Both the position numbers and the translations under genes were made by a program. Shown in pieces: positions 30,831 to 40,404 of a DNA stretch of 64,000 nt. The DNA comes from Saprospiraceae bacterium (GTDB lineage Bacteria > Bacteroidota > Bacteroidia > Chitinophagales > Saprospiraceae), in the NCBI GenBank assembly GCA_020629715.1, contig JAHDCU010000009.1:1-64000 (forward strand), given 5' to 3'. Below the pieces are notes generated by a model. That model worked only from the letters and a program-made list of their open reading frames with translations, did not search any database and was not told the origin of the DNA. The first letter of the stretch is position 1. Every line of letters begins with the position of its first letter.

Positions 30831-31913
30831 ATGAAAGCCACTCCAATGATGTATAATAATCATACTCCACGGTTTATAACTATGATATTAAGTATACTAA
30901 TCGTTACATGGATGTCTTCATGCATCGATGAACTAGATATAGATACTGAGACCGGAAGAAATCTGCTCGTGGTAGAAGGATCAATTAATACTGGTTTAGG
31001 ACCACATGAAATACTTATTTCAAAAAGTGCCAAGTATGGCTCTATATTGGATGATGCCATCCGTAAAGAGACTAATGCAGTAGTTTATATCAGAGATGAA
31101 CAAGGTAATCAAGTCTTTCTTGATGAGCTTAATGATGGCTCTTATTTTACACCTGAAGGATATCGAGCAGAGGTAGGTAAAAAATATACGCTCTTCGTGA
31201 CTCTTGCTAATGGTGAACGATATATTTCACTTCCAGAGTCTGTAGTTGCTGTACCCGAAATTGAGTTACTGCGCCCAATTTATAAAAGATTACCATCTAC
31301 AAGTAATGTTACTTTTGAAAGTGGTATCGAAATATTTGCAGAATGGCAAGACCCCAGCGATGAAACCAACTTCTACTTGTGGAAATCTCGAGGGGTATAT
31401 AAATTGAATGCAAGACCTGATCTCCATGTGGGTAGAGACTTTTTTGGAAATCCTTTTCCCGATCCAAAAGAATGCTGTGCCACTTGCTTCGTATATGAGC
31501 AATCTAATGATCTAAGAATATTTAAGGATAATCTGACTAACGGCAATAAAAATGTAGAGGTTATATCTTTTATAGAGGATGATGGTAGAAAGATTGCAGA
31601 TCGCTACCTGGCAATCGTAGAGCAACATAGTCTTACTAAAGAAGCATATCAATTTTTTGATTTGTTGCAAAATCAGTTAAGTATAGAGGGTGATATTTTT
31701 GATCCCCCTCCAGCTACGATAAGAGGCAATATGATAAGTCTAGACAACCCCGATGAGGAGGTTATAGGATATTTTTACGCCAGTGATGTGGCTTACGATA
31801 GTATTTACATCACTCCAAATCTCTTAGACGAACCTCAGGTAATTCAGGTACTTAATGATGATTGTAGAGTATTAGCAGGTAGTACGACAGAGACACCTCC
31901 TTTTTGGCAATAA
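30831..31913 (+). CDS. DUF4249 family lipoprotein
   Basis: 360 aa. The start lies 3 bp after the receptor stop. The signal has lipobox MSSC (Cys about 31), then CIDELDID. The following pattern (LVVEGSINTG, VYIRDEQGN, YTLFVTLANGERYIS) is typical of DUF4249 proteins, which usually sit directly downstream of TonB-dependent receptors. A Cys cluster (ECCATC) lies near residue 220. Role unknown; probably a surface lipoprotein working with the receptor. It ends 30 bp before the convergent prfA. Confidence 0.82.
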   Translation: MKATPMMYNNHTPRFITMILSILIVTWMSSCIDELDIDTETGRNLLVVEGSINTGLGPHEILISKSAKYGSILDDAIRKETNAVVYIRDEQGNQVFLDELNDGSYFTPEGYRAEVGKKYTLFVTLANGERYISLPESVVAVPEIELLRPIYKRLPSTSNVTFESGIEIFAEWQDPSDETNFYLWKSRGVYKLNARPDLHVGRDFFGNPFPDPKECCATCFVYEQSNDLRIFKDNLTNGNKNVEVISFIEDDGRKIADRYLAIVEQHSLTKEAYQFFDLLQNQLSIEGDIFDPPPATIRGNMISLDNPDEEVIGYFYASDVAYDSIYITPNLLDEPQVIQVLNDDCRVLAGSTTETPPFWQ

Positions 31914-31943
31914 ATACGTTTGCTGTCTTGAATAAAGAAGAAG

Positions 31944-33008
31944 CTATTCGCCTTCTTTCATTTTTTCAGCATTTTCCGCTACTTGTAATGCTTCGATGAT
32001 TTCTTCGATATCTCCTTGTACAATTTTGTCAAGGCTGTAGAGCGTAAGATTTATTCTGTGATCCGTAACTCTATTTTGAGGATAGTTATACGTTCGTATC
32101 TTATCAGATCTATCTCCAGATCCGACAAGACTCTTACGCTTTGTCTTTTGCTCATTGTATACTTTATCACGCTGAGCTTCTTGTATTCTAACATATAATC
32201 GCTGCATGGCGATTTCCCTATTTTTATGCTGTGATCTTGAGTCTGTACTTTCTGCAACAATACCCGTAGGTAAGTGAGTAAATCGTACTCCAGACTCTGT
32301 CTTATTGACATGTTGCCCTCCTGCTCCACTGGCACGGAAAGTATCCGTACGTAGATCATCTTTTTTGATATTGATATCTTCGATCTCAAACTTAGGCATC
32401 ACAACCACTGTAGCTGCTGAGGTATGTACTCTTCCTTGTGATTCTGTTTTAGGCACTCGCTGTACTCGATGGGCACCTGATTCAAATTTGAGCTTGCCAT
32501 ATACGTCATTTCCATAAACCTCCATGACTATCTTATTGTAGCCACCTACTGTACCTTCGTTGATATCAAGAAGCTCTACCTTGAAGCCCTTTGTTTCAAA
32601 ATACTTGGTATACATTTTATATAAATCACCCGCGAAAATACTGGCTTCGTCACCACCTGCTCCCGATCTAATCTCAAAAATTACATCCTTAGAGTCTTCT
32701 GGATCTTTGGGTATCAGTAATACTTTGATTTCATCTTCTAACTCAGCTTGCCTAGGTAGGAGCTCATCCAACTCCATTTTAGCCATTTCTTTCATCTCAG
32801 GATCATCATCCTTTTGCATCTCTTTAGCTGTCTCAATATTACCTAAGACAGACTTATACTTTTTGTAAACCTCAACGATATCTTTAAGATCACTATACTC
32901 TTTGTTAGTCTTCCTAAATACTTTCATATCCTTGACCGTTTCAGGATCAGAAAGTTTTTCTTCTAAGTAATAATACCTGTCTCGAATGGCCTCCAATTTG
33001 TCGATCAT
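31944..33008 (-). CDS. prfA: Peptide chain release factor 1
   Basis: 354 aa, normal length. It recognises UAA/UAG and triggers peptide release. The GGQ motif is present in ASGAGGQHVNKTESGVR, preceded by the family stretch HRVQRVPKTESQGRVHTS. The N-terminal coiled coil (1-110) and domain 2/4 region are intact. Transcribed leftward, convergent with the DUF4249 gene. An upstream gap of about 160 bp separates it from the anti-sigma-like gene. Confidence 0.97.
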   Translation of the reverse strand: MIDKLEAIRDRYYYLEEKLSDPETVKDMKVFRKTNKEYSDLKDIVEVYKKYKSVLGNIETAKEMQKDDDPEMKEMAKMELDELLPRQAELEDEIKVLLIPKDPEDSKDVIFEIRSGAGGDEASIFAGDLYKMYTKYFETKGFKVELLDINEGTVGGYNKIVMEVYGNDVYGKLKFESGAHRVQRVPKTESQGRVHTSAATVVVMPKFEIEDINIKKDDLRTDTFRASGAGGQHVNKTESGVRFTHLPTGIVAESTDSRSQHKNREIAMQRLYVRIQEAQRDKVYNEQKTKRKSLVGSGDRSDKIRTYNYPQNRVTDHRINLTLYSLDKIVQGDIEEIIEALQVAENAEKMKEGE

Positions 33009-33171
33009 GATCTAAGAATCTTTTTATGGGTTACAAAGCTCATGATTTTTGCTGACGCCACCAATTAATAGGGATCAGTATTTAGGACCGATCGTCGTCG
33101 GTAATTATTTGTTAGAATAAACGGATGTAAATCCTAATGAAGCAAAAATAGATGTAGAAGAGTCTAGAGGC

Positions 33172-33408
33172 TTATACTATTCTTATACGATCTCTAATAT
33201 TTTGGATAAGATCGGGAGATACGGTCGATTGCTTGACATTGCTTTTGATAAAGTCTCTAAAGTTTTTTTCCTTGTGAAAAATCTTTTGACAACGAGGATC
33301 TTCATCTACCTGATGAAGTAACTGGCTTTTGTCCTCTTGGCTCAGTTCATTATCAAAATACATATTGATACGCTGTCTGATTTGTTTAAAGTTATCCTTT
33401 GTACTCAT
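33172..33408 (-). CDS. Small anti-sigma-factor-like protein lacking the zinc motif
   Basis: 78 aa, no membrane segment. The helical pattern (INMYFDNELSQEDKSQLLHQV, then CQKIFHKEKNFRDFIKS) resembles the N-terminal anti-sigma domain of ZAS proteins (YLDGELSxxE...). Only one Cys and no HxxxCxxC signature are present. It follows an ECF sigma gene by about 110 bp in the same direction, the usual place for an anti-sigma. Function is inferred from context. Confidence 0.65.
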   Translation of the reverse strand: MSTKDNFKQIRQRINMYFDNELSQEDKSQLLHQVDEDPRCQKIFHKEKNFRDFIKSNVKQSTVSPDLIQNIRDRIRIV

Positions 33409-33521
33409 GATTAATCATTTTGACTATCACCCCGATATCAAAATAAAAACTTACATATTAGTAATAAGTCGAATATATGTTCTTGGATAATAATTATTAA
33501 CCGTATAAAATTAAAAAAATT

Positions 33522-34133
33522 CTATTCTTCTTCAAAAATATCCGCTCCCGTTTTATTTTTCGTTCCTCGTACATCTGAGTAACCGAGTTTCTGGGCGTAG
33601 CTTTTAAGTTTTTCTTTGAGCATATTTCTAGCTCTAAACAATCTTGATCTTACAGTACCTATGGGCACATCTATGATCTTGGAGATTTCCTCGTAAGTAA
33701 ATCCCTCTATATCACATAGCAAAATGACTGTCCTGAAGTCTACGGGCAATGCATTGATCGCAATCGTAACCTCATCTCCCATCATATCTTGAAAAAGCTC
33801 TTCTCTGAGATCATGAAAGCCAGCGCCTTTGCTCTGGTCACTATCATGAAATGCCACTACATCTTCAAGATCTACTTTATGTGGCCGCTTACTTTTCTTC
33901 CGATATTCGTTGATGTAAGCGTTTTTCAAAATTTTAAACAGCCATGCTTTCGCATTAGTTCCCTCTAGATACTTATCTATGAAGCGATGTGCTTTCATAT
34001 AAGTCTCCTGCACGAGATCTTCGGCATCACTATCATTATAGCAAAGGTGATATGCAAAGGTTTTTAAGGCATGTATATGAGGAAAAAATTCGTCCTCAAA
34101 TATTCGTTCGTTTCTGGTTTTTACTTTAGACAC
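33522..34133 (-). CDS. RNA polymerase ECF sigma factor
   Basis: 203 aa. Sigma-2 (about 15-85; DAEDLVQETYMKAHRF) and sigma-4 (about 125-180; LPVDFRTVILLCDIEGFTYEE, VPIGTVRSRLFRAR) are both intact. A variable linker carries extra acidic residues, and the C-terminal tail is basic then acidic. The start is GTG at 34133 with an in-frame TAG directly before it, so no earlier start exists. It probably works with the small anti-sigma-like protein downstream. Its regulon is unknown. Confidence 0.93.
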   Translation of the reverse strand: MSKVKTRNERIFEDEFFPHIHALKTFAYHLCYNDSDAEDLVQETYMKAHRFIDKYLEGTNAKAWLFKILKNAYINEYRKKSKRPHKVDLEDVVAFHDSDQSKGAGFHDLREELFQDMMGDEVTIAINALPVDFRTVILLCDIEGFTYEEISKIIDVPIGTVRSRLFRARNMLKEKLKSYAQKLGYSDVRGTKNKTGADIFEEE

Positions 34134-34432
34134 CTATAAGATTTGCGTAAACATACGTTTAATGCCTTGATTTCGGAAATGGTTCCTGAAAAGCTTGGGA
34201 TTATGGATAGAGAGTTTAATATGTTGAGAAGTAAGACCAAGGCATGTATCACAAATATATTTTGGTCAAGAAAAAAGGCAAATCTGCATTTCAATAATAA
34301 AATCATATTAAACTTTTCATTTATGAGTGAAATTTAATTGCACTAAATACCGCATGCGATTTTTCAATTGTTTCTTAAGTTTTCTCATTTTGATGCTGTT
34401 ATGGAATAAAGGGTTATTCCAATTTTCTTATC

Positions 34433-37400
34433 ATGAAAATTTATTTTATAAAAACTTATCTTTTGTTCTTGCATCTTAATATATGACCTCTTTGAGAGGT
34501 CAAGATGATTTAATCTGTAATGGTCAAGTACCAGATGAAATTACTATACCTGTAGTTGTTAACATAATTCATTCAACTGACCCAGGAGGAGAAGACTACG
34601 TAACTGATGAACAAGTTAGGAATCAAATTGAAATTCTTAATTTAGATTAGAATTTAGAAAACTCTGAAATACTCGCAGGGTAGTATAATTTTCTTTGGGA
34701 AAGTGTTATATCAAAAACTAATATAAAATTTTGCCTCGCAAAACAAGATCCAAACGGCGAAGCAACTTCTGGTATCAGAAGACGGAAAATATTTAATGTT
34801 TTTAGTCCAAATGAGGTATTTGATTTAACGGATAAAGTCAAGTTCTATAATTCGGGAGGAATCAATGCTTGGCCTACCGATCAATATCTAAACATCTGGG
34901 TTTGCGATCTCAAGTTCATGGGCACTGATTTAGTTAAAGGTTATTCACCAATAGCTGATCAATTTCCTGCTACTTCACCTACGCCTATACCTGAAACGGA
35001 CGGAGTTGTAATTGACTATAAGTACTTTGGAACAGAAGGTGTAGCAGATCCAATTTAATCTTTAGGCAGAACGGCAACCCATGAAATAGGTCATTGGTTA
35101 GGATTATTTCATTTAAGAACGGATGAAATTTTTGGAGGTGCTCTTCCTCAAGATTTTTATTGTGACTATGATGATCGAATATCAGATACTCCCCTAACTT
35201 TAGAAACATATTCTGGGTATTGGCCATGGGATACTGATGTAGCAACTTGTGGCTCAGATGATATGGTAGATAACTTTATGAACCAAGGAGATGACTATAC
35301 AGTAAGATATTTTACTAAAGAACAAGCTTGTAAAATGAGAGAAATCTTGAACGGAACAAGGTCAAGCATACTTTCATCAAATGGCTGTCAAACTCCTAAT
35401 GTATGTGATCCTGTTTTAGATATTTGGGTTACTAACCAAAACTTAAACAGTATTTCGCTTGAATGGACAGATGTCCTTGCTCAACAATACTTAGTAAGAT
35501 ACAGACCTAGCGGAACAACCAAGTGGAAAACAAAGGCTGTGTGGATGGAAAATTTTACGACTTTAGACAATCTTATGCCTGTTGAATATGAAATTCAGGT
35601 AAAACCAAATTGTAATGAAAATTTTACATCCATTTTTGCTTCCACTTTATGTGCTAGTATAGGTGCCTGTACTCCTGATTGTGAAATGAGTGATCTTGTC
35701 GTTAATCAAAATATGGTCTTACCCATGACTGAAGTCAATGGACAATTAAAAATTATTGGTAATACTACGCTTACTATAAATTCAGAAGTGAAATTTACAG
35801 AAGGGTCAGGTGTTACTATTTACCCTGGATCAACACTCATTATTGACGGGGGAACTCTTACTAGTTGTGGCAATGGTCTTTGGAAAGGAATAGAAATAGC
35901 TGGATATCAGGGTTCGATCTTTCAGCAGGCAAATGATCAGCTCCCAGGAGGAAATTTATTGATTAGAAATGGAGCGGTCATCGAAAATGCGGATATAGGT
36001 GTAAATAAGGTTAATAAGTACTTTTCTAATGATATAAATGGTTTACAAATTGCCGCTCCTGCTGACATTGGTACACTCAATATCCTTTCTGATGCTACGA
36101 TAAAAAACTGTAGAACTGGCGTTTTTATAAGTTCTACAGGACAATCACAAGCCAGTATAGTACCCTCTGTGAGAATAGATCATGCTAATTTTATAGATTG
36201 CAATCTGGGTCTTGATATTTTCGGCAACCTTGAAATACCAATAAACAATAGTACGTTCGATAATAACCTATTCGGCATAGAATGCACCAATAGTACTATT
36301 GCCGCAACTCAAAATACTTTTGTAGGCGGCTCCAAGGGGATTTTAATCAATGCACTATACCCCATCATACAGGCATCTAGTATTGTCGATAATGGCTTTT
36401 TTGGTTGTGGGCATGCCATCTACACAGAGTCACTTGCCAATATGCTTTCTATTGACGTCAGAGAAAACTCCTTTGTAGAAAGCCCCGTGACTCAGATGGG
36501 TATCTCCTCCATCACGGCACAAAACAATGACTTTATTCAGTGTAGAGCAGGGTATACTTCTGCAGCCACATCTTTAATGTCAGATAATTTAGTGGCTAAC
36601 AATCAATTTATCTCTTCTAAGACAGCAAATCGAGCCTACGACGTCAACACCGTACAGTATATAAGTAATTGCTATGAGGGTAGTTCGGTGGCCGATATTG
36701 CACTTGCAAGTGGTGCATCCATATTATCATCACAAGGAACGGAGCAATCGGAAGCAGGTAATTGTTTTGAAGATCAAAAAGGAATCTATACGGCTGCAGG
36801 AAGCACAGCATTTGACTATTGGCTCTACCCTCCGAATGAAAGTAGCTGTAAAAACCCTAGCACTTCTTTTGGTACATCAAACTACAGCATAGAAGATGCA
36901 CTTGAGCCTTTAGATCAAGAATGTGGTGACCCTAATCCTAATATGCAGCAGATTGCCATTTACCTTTTGGCGCAATGTATCAAGGATAAAGAAGCGCTTA
37001 GTCTTAAGGAATTAGAAGAGCTCCTGACAGACATACAAGAAGTGCTTGCCGATGATGAAAGCTCGGCGTATGAATCGGCCCGTAGACCCGAAAAGGAAGA
37101 GCCGAACAAGTACGATGAAGAAACCTTGAGATGCCTTTATCAAGCGATACAGCTATTTCTGAATAGTTGTAGACAGGAGCAATGTACCAGTATCTTAGCA
37201 GAGCTTATCGAAAGCCTGGGTTTTGATGCCTTATACCCTATGGTATATGGTCTCTATCAGCAGCAAGGAGATTTGGATAATGCCTCTAGAGTACTAAACC
37301 TGATGCAGTATCAGGATGAAGCCTCAAAAGAGTTTGTCTCTGGTCAGCAAGCCTTGATCCTTGCCCAAAGAGATGATCGTAAGGGTATAGAAAATCAAGG

Positions 37401-37806
37401 TGCTTATGCAAATGATCTTTTAGAAAGTGCTCATAAACTCAATGCCTTATCAGGCTTTAACAGATCCATCTATCATGAATTGGTAAATGAGCGAATATTT
37501 ATAAACCTGCCAGAGATACTAATACCATTAGAATCCAGAAATGAACAGGAAGGTGGTCGTGATGATGCTTTGATTATTCAAAATCCTATAGCGCTTGGAG
37601 AAGCCATCAGTATTAAACTGCCCAAATCCTTCTTGAAAAACATGAGTCATGAACTCATCATCTATGATATGCGTGGTAATACGATTTATCAACATATACG
37701 TACTGACGACCAATATGATATTGAAAATCATATGCATTCTGGCATATATATACTATCATTACGTCAGGGTGATACTGTGATCACCCGTAAAATATGTATC
37801 ATTTGA
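34433..37806 (+). pseudogene. Decayed M43/pappalysin-like metalloprotease with beta-helix and T9SS sorting domain
   Basis: A signal-peptide-like start (ATG at 34433) runs into TGA after 17 codons. The protein resumes in another frame from 34483 (MTSLRGQDD...). That frame then carries TAG at 34648, TAG at 34681 and TAA at 35056, yet the flanking sequence reads as one metalloprotease. The zinc motif HEIGHWLGLFH is at 35080-35112 and the Met-turn DNFMNQGDD at about 35269. From 35263 the frame is open for 847 codons: Fn3 (about 35400-35660), right-handed beta-helix repeats (about 35690-36830), a helical region, and a C-terminal sorting domain ending RKICII. One frameshift plus three nonsense changes make a pseudogene likely. 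Re-initiation could still express the C-terminal part, but without a signal peptide. Confidence 0.85.
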
Positions 37807-39320
37807 TATATAGCTTTCTAAATAGAAGATATTTATTGCACATGGCAGCTTTCGTTGCCATGTGCATGTTTTTTGCCTTTGATGCCATGGCACAAGATGA
37901 TCCATTCTTTATTAAAAAAATAAATCGCGAACGATTTCGTGGTTTGGCTATTATAGAGAACCAAAATCGAATCTTTATTTCAGCAACTGGTATATGTGAA
38001 GATAAAGAGTGCTCCATTGTTATGGAAGTAGATACTCTAGGTCACATAGTTTGGGAGAAACAACTATCTTGGTTAGACGGCACCGTAAATAATATTATTG
38101 CGGATTCTGATACCCTTATTATTAGCGGTAACAATAATATAAATTATAATGAGTGGTTAATTCATAAGATGGATATGAACTCTGGTGATTCCATTTCTAC
38201 TATGACTATTAACGACTCTCTTTTCAATTTTATCAATAGGTATAATTTTGGAATCCTAAAGTGGAATCTTAAATATGCAATTTATGGCGTCGGGGTTACT
38301 AAGAATACTCGTTCTTCTTTGATCTATATAGTTAATCCTCAAAGTGGCATAGTAGATACTGTATTGAACTTTAATCCTACTTCTTCAGGTTTTTTATCAT
38401 CTCTTAGATATTGCGAGGTTGATCATAATAATAATTTAGTAGCATTTACTGCATATGACCGATCTGGGGGAGAACGAAGCGATATTATTACCAAAATCGA
38501 CTCCAATTACAACACCCTTTGGCAATATCAAACAATCGAAGATGATACCGATACCTTTCCTTATGGGGGCATCCTTTCTGATGGTAGGGTCGTATTCAAT
38601 ACTTCTAATCTTACTTTCGACCGAAATAAGGGGTCGACTTTATGCTTAAGTCCAGAAGGTGATGAAATTTGGCAAACTTTCTTACCCGAAGTTCCCATAG
38701 CTCTCGGTAGATTGCCAAATAACTTCTTCATTGATGCTCAGGATAACATTCTTCAGGCTGGCTCATACTCCAATGGCATTGATAATGACTATTTTATAAA
38801 TTCTTCTCCTTGGTTATTTAATAGGAAAGAAAATAGCGATTCTCTTTGGTCAAGAGTCTATTATCAAGAAGATCCTAATTGGGATATTGCTTCTATAACA
38901 GGATCTTTTTTAGATCTAGTGAGATTGCAGGATGGCTCTATCATGGCTGTGGGTAGAATGAATAATGCGTTTACAGAAGGGCGATCAATTCTATTGGCTC
39001 GACTGGACTCTGTGGGATGCCTGACTCCCAACTGCCCTGAGGTCAATAATATCACTGAGATTCTTACCAGCAATCAGGATATTCACATTTCTAATGCTGA
39101 TTTGGGTATTCAGCTTTTTCCCAATCCTGTTCATGATGTGCTACATCTACGATCAACACAAGAGATCACCCATGTTCAAATTATTGACATCCATGGTGCT
39201 GTAGTGCTTAGTGAGCAGCAAGCAAAGCAAATACAACTAGCTCAGCTCCCTTCTGGAATTTACTTTGCTAGATGTAGTACCGAGAAAGGGGAAACTACGC
39301 TCAAGTTTGTGAAGGAATAG
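37794..39320 (+). CDS. T9SS-secreted beta-propeller-like protein
   Basis: 508 aa by the first ATG, which overlaps the previous reading frame by 13 bp. A second ATG at 37842 gives a cleaner signal peptide ending AMAQ. The body (about 50-420) repeats short blades with D-x-x-G turns (VMEVDTLGHIVW, LCLSPEGDEIWQ), as in PQQ/WD-like propellers. The end (about 440-508; IQLFPNPVHDVLHLRS to TLKFVKE) is a type A T9SS sorting domain. It is therefore probably exported and cell-surface bound; substrate and activity unknown. Likely co-transcribed with the decayed protease upstream. Confidence 0.82.
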   Translation: MYHLIYSFLNRRYLLHMAAFVAMCMFFAFDAMAQDDPFFIKKINRERFRGLAIIENQNRIFISATGICEDKECSIVMEVDTLGHIVWEKQLSWLDGTVNNIIADSDTLIISGNNNINYNEWLIHKMDMNSGDSISTMTINDSLFNFINRYNFGILKWNLKYAIYGVGVTKNTRSSLIYIVNPQSGIVDTVLNFNPTSSGFLSSLRYCEVDHNNNLVAFTAYDRSGGERSDIITKIDSNYNTLWQYQTIEDDTDTFPYGGILSDGRVVFNTSNLTFDRNKGSTLCLSPEGDEIWQTFLPEVPIALGRLPNNFFIDAQDNILQAGSYSNGIDNDYFINSSPWLFNRKENSDSLWSRVYYQEDPNWDIASITGSFLDLVRLQDGSIMAVGRMNNAFTEGRSILLARLDSVGCLTPNCPEVNNITEILTSNQDIHISNADLGIQLFPNPVHDVLHLRSTQEITHVQIIDIHGAVVLSEQQAKQIQLAQLPSGIYFARCSTEKGETTLKFVKE

Positions 39321-39413
39321 AAATGAGATGATTTATTGATCTGATCGCTTTAAGCAATGTGATCAATTATGCTACCCAAATCTTTATTGAAAAGGTATGA
39401 CTTAAATACATAT

Positions 39414-40058
39414 TCAAAACTCCACCAATTCATCACCTGCTACTGTGATCAATCGACTATTCTCTTTTTTCTCCATCGTATATAATCCTGTAAATTCCCC
39501 AAAAGCAGGTAATATCATCTGATTAGGCTCTATATAAAAGCAGGGTAGTTTTAGAGATTGTCTTCCCCGTCCTCTTAGCAATACACCTGGGTGGATATGA
39601 CCGCACAGATTAAGATTATCTTCTGGAATATCCTTAACATTTAGGGGCTCATGGGTCATTAAGAGATCGCCAAGTACAAGATCTTCAAGATGAATTACCA
39701 CACCAATTTTATGATAATAATCCATATCAAATACATCATGATTTCCTTTCACCAAATGAAACTCGATGTGATCAAACTCTTGTATGATATTTTTAAACTC
39801 AATCCACTCTGTGTTGATGTCGCTATGAAATAAATCACCTAGTAGATAGACTTTTTCTACTTCATAATTTAATAACAAATAACTAAATCGCTCCCAATTA
39901 GCTTTAGCGATATCTGGAGGAACAGCCATACCTGATTTACGAAAGTGCATGGCCTTACCGAAATGCAAATCTGCTATATAAAGTGATTTTGTGGAAGGTT
40001 CATAAAGCGCTTTTTCCACAAGCAGCTTAAACTGATGTCGTCCAAAAGAAAACTCCAT
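39414..40058 (-). CDS. pdeM: Metallophosphoesterase PdeM, ligase-associated DNA repair family
   Basis: 214 aa. The calcineurin-like metal site is complete: D30/H32 in ADLHFGK, D75 in LGDLFHS, GNHD 105-108, H136 in THEP and GHIHPG 153-158. PdeM proteins are phosphodiesterases or endonucleases, usually encoded with Lhr-type helicase and DNA ligase. Those partners are not visible here. Instead the gene ends an overlapping set with rlmD and an unknown ORF. Confidence 0.85.
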   Translation of the reverse strand: MEFSFGRHQFKLLVEKALYEPSTKSLYIADLHFGKAMHFRKSGMAVPPDIAKANWERFSYLLLNYEVEKVYLLGDLFHSDINTEWIEFKNIIQEFDHIEFHLVKGNHDVFDMDYYHKIGVVIHLEDLVLGDLLMTHEPLNVKDIPEDNLNLCGHIHPGVLLRGRGRQSLKLPCFYIEPNQMILPAFGEFTGLYTMEKKENSRLITVAGDELVEF

Positions 40059-40059
40059 G

Positions 40060-40404
40060 TTATCTAGCTACATAGATAAATTGAGTTCCTAACTCACTCA
40101 ATACAAAGATGCACAAGTGCTCCTCAGCATTTTTATAAGTCTTTTTAAATTCTTCAATCTTGTCTTGATGTACGATCTGCTTAGATACAAACTCCTCTAG
40201 TGATGATGCATGTACTGACCAGCTGCCTTTATGTTTTCCTAACTCAGCTATAGGTATGCCAATCTCCACCTGCTGCTGATGCATCACGAATATGGGATAA
40301 TCACTTACTTCCTTGGCAATAATAATATCTGAGGCATCAGACATTACTTTTTTGTATGGTTTGATCTCCTCCTCTAACTGTAAGAATAACTCTAATTTAC
40401 TCAT
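40060..40404 (-). CDS. Conserved-looking protein of unknown function
   Basis: 114 aa, soluble, with no signal or membrane segment. The start overlaps the rlmD stop by 4 bp (ATGA), and the stop is 1 bp before pdeM, so the three genes are one operon. Residues about 25-70 alternate strand-like segments (DIIIAKEVSDYPIFVMH) and the end is beta-rich (LCIFVLSELGTQFIYV). I recognise no family. Confidence 0.7.
   Translation of the reverse strand: MSKLELFLQLEEEIKPYKKVMSDASDIIIAKEVSDYPIFVMHQQQVEIGIPIAELGKHKGSWSVHASSLEEFVSKQIVHQDKIEEFKKTYKNAEEHLCIFVLSELGTQFIYVAR

Noticed and set aside
34985-35245. 86-codon minus-strand ORF
   Set aside because: Antisense to the metalloprotease remnant, which has clear protein motifs on the plus strand.
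34483-37806. Recoding of TAG/TAA as sense codons
   Set aside because: All other genes here end normally at TAG, TAA or TGA, and there is also a frameshift, so a pseudogene is simpler.
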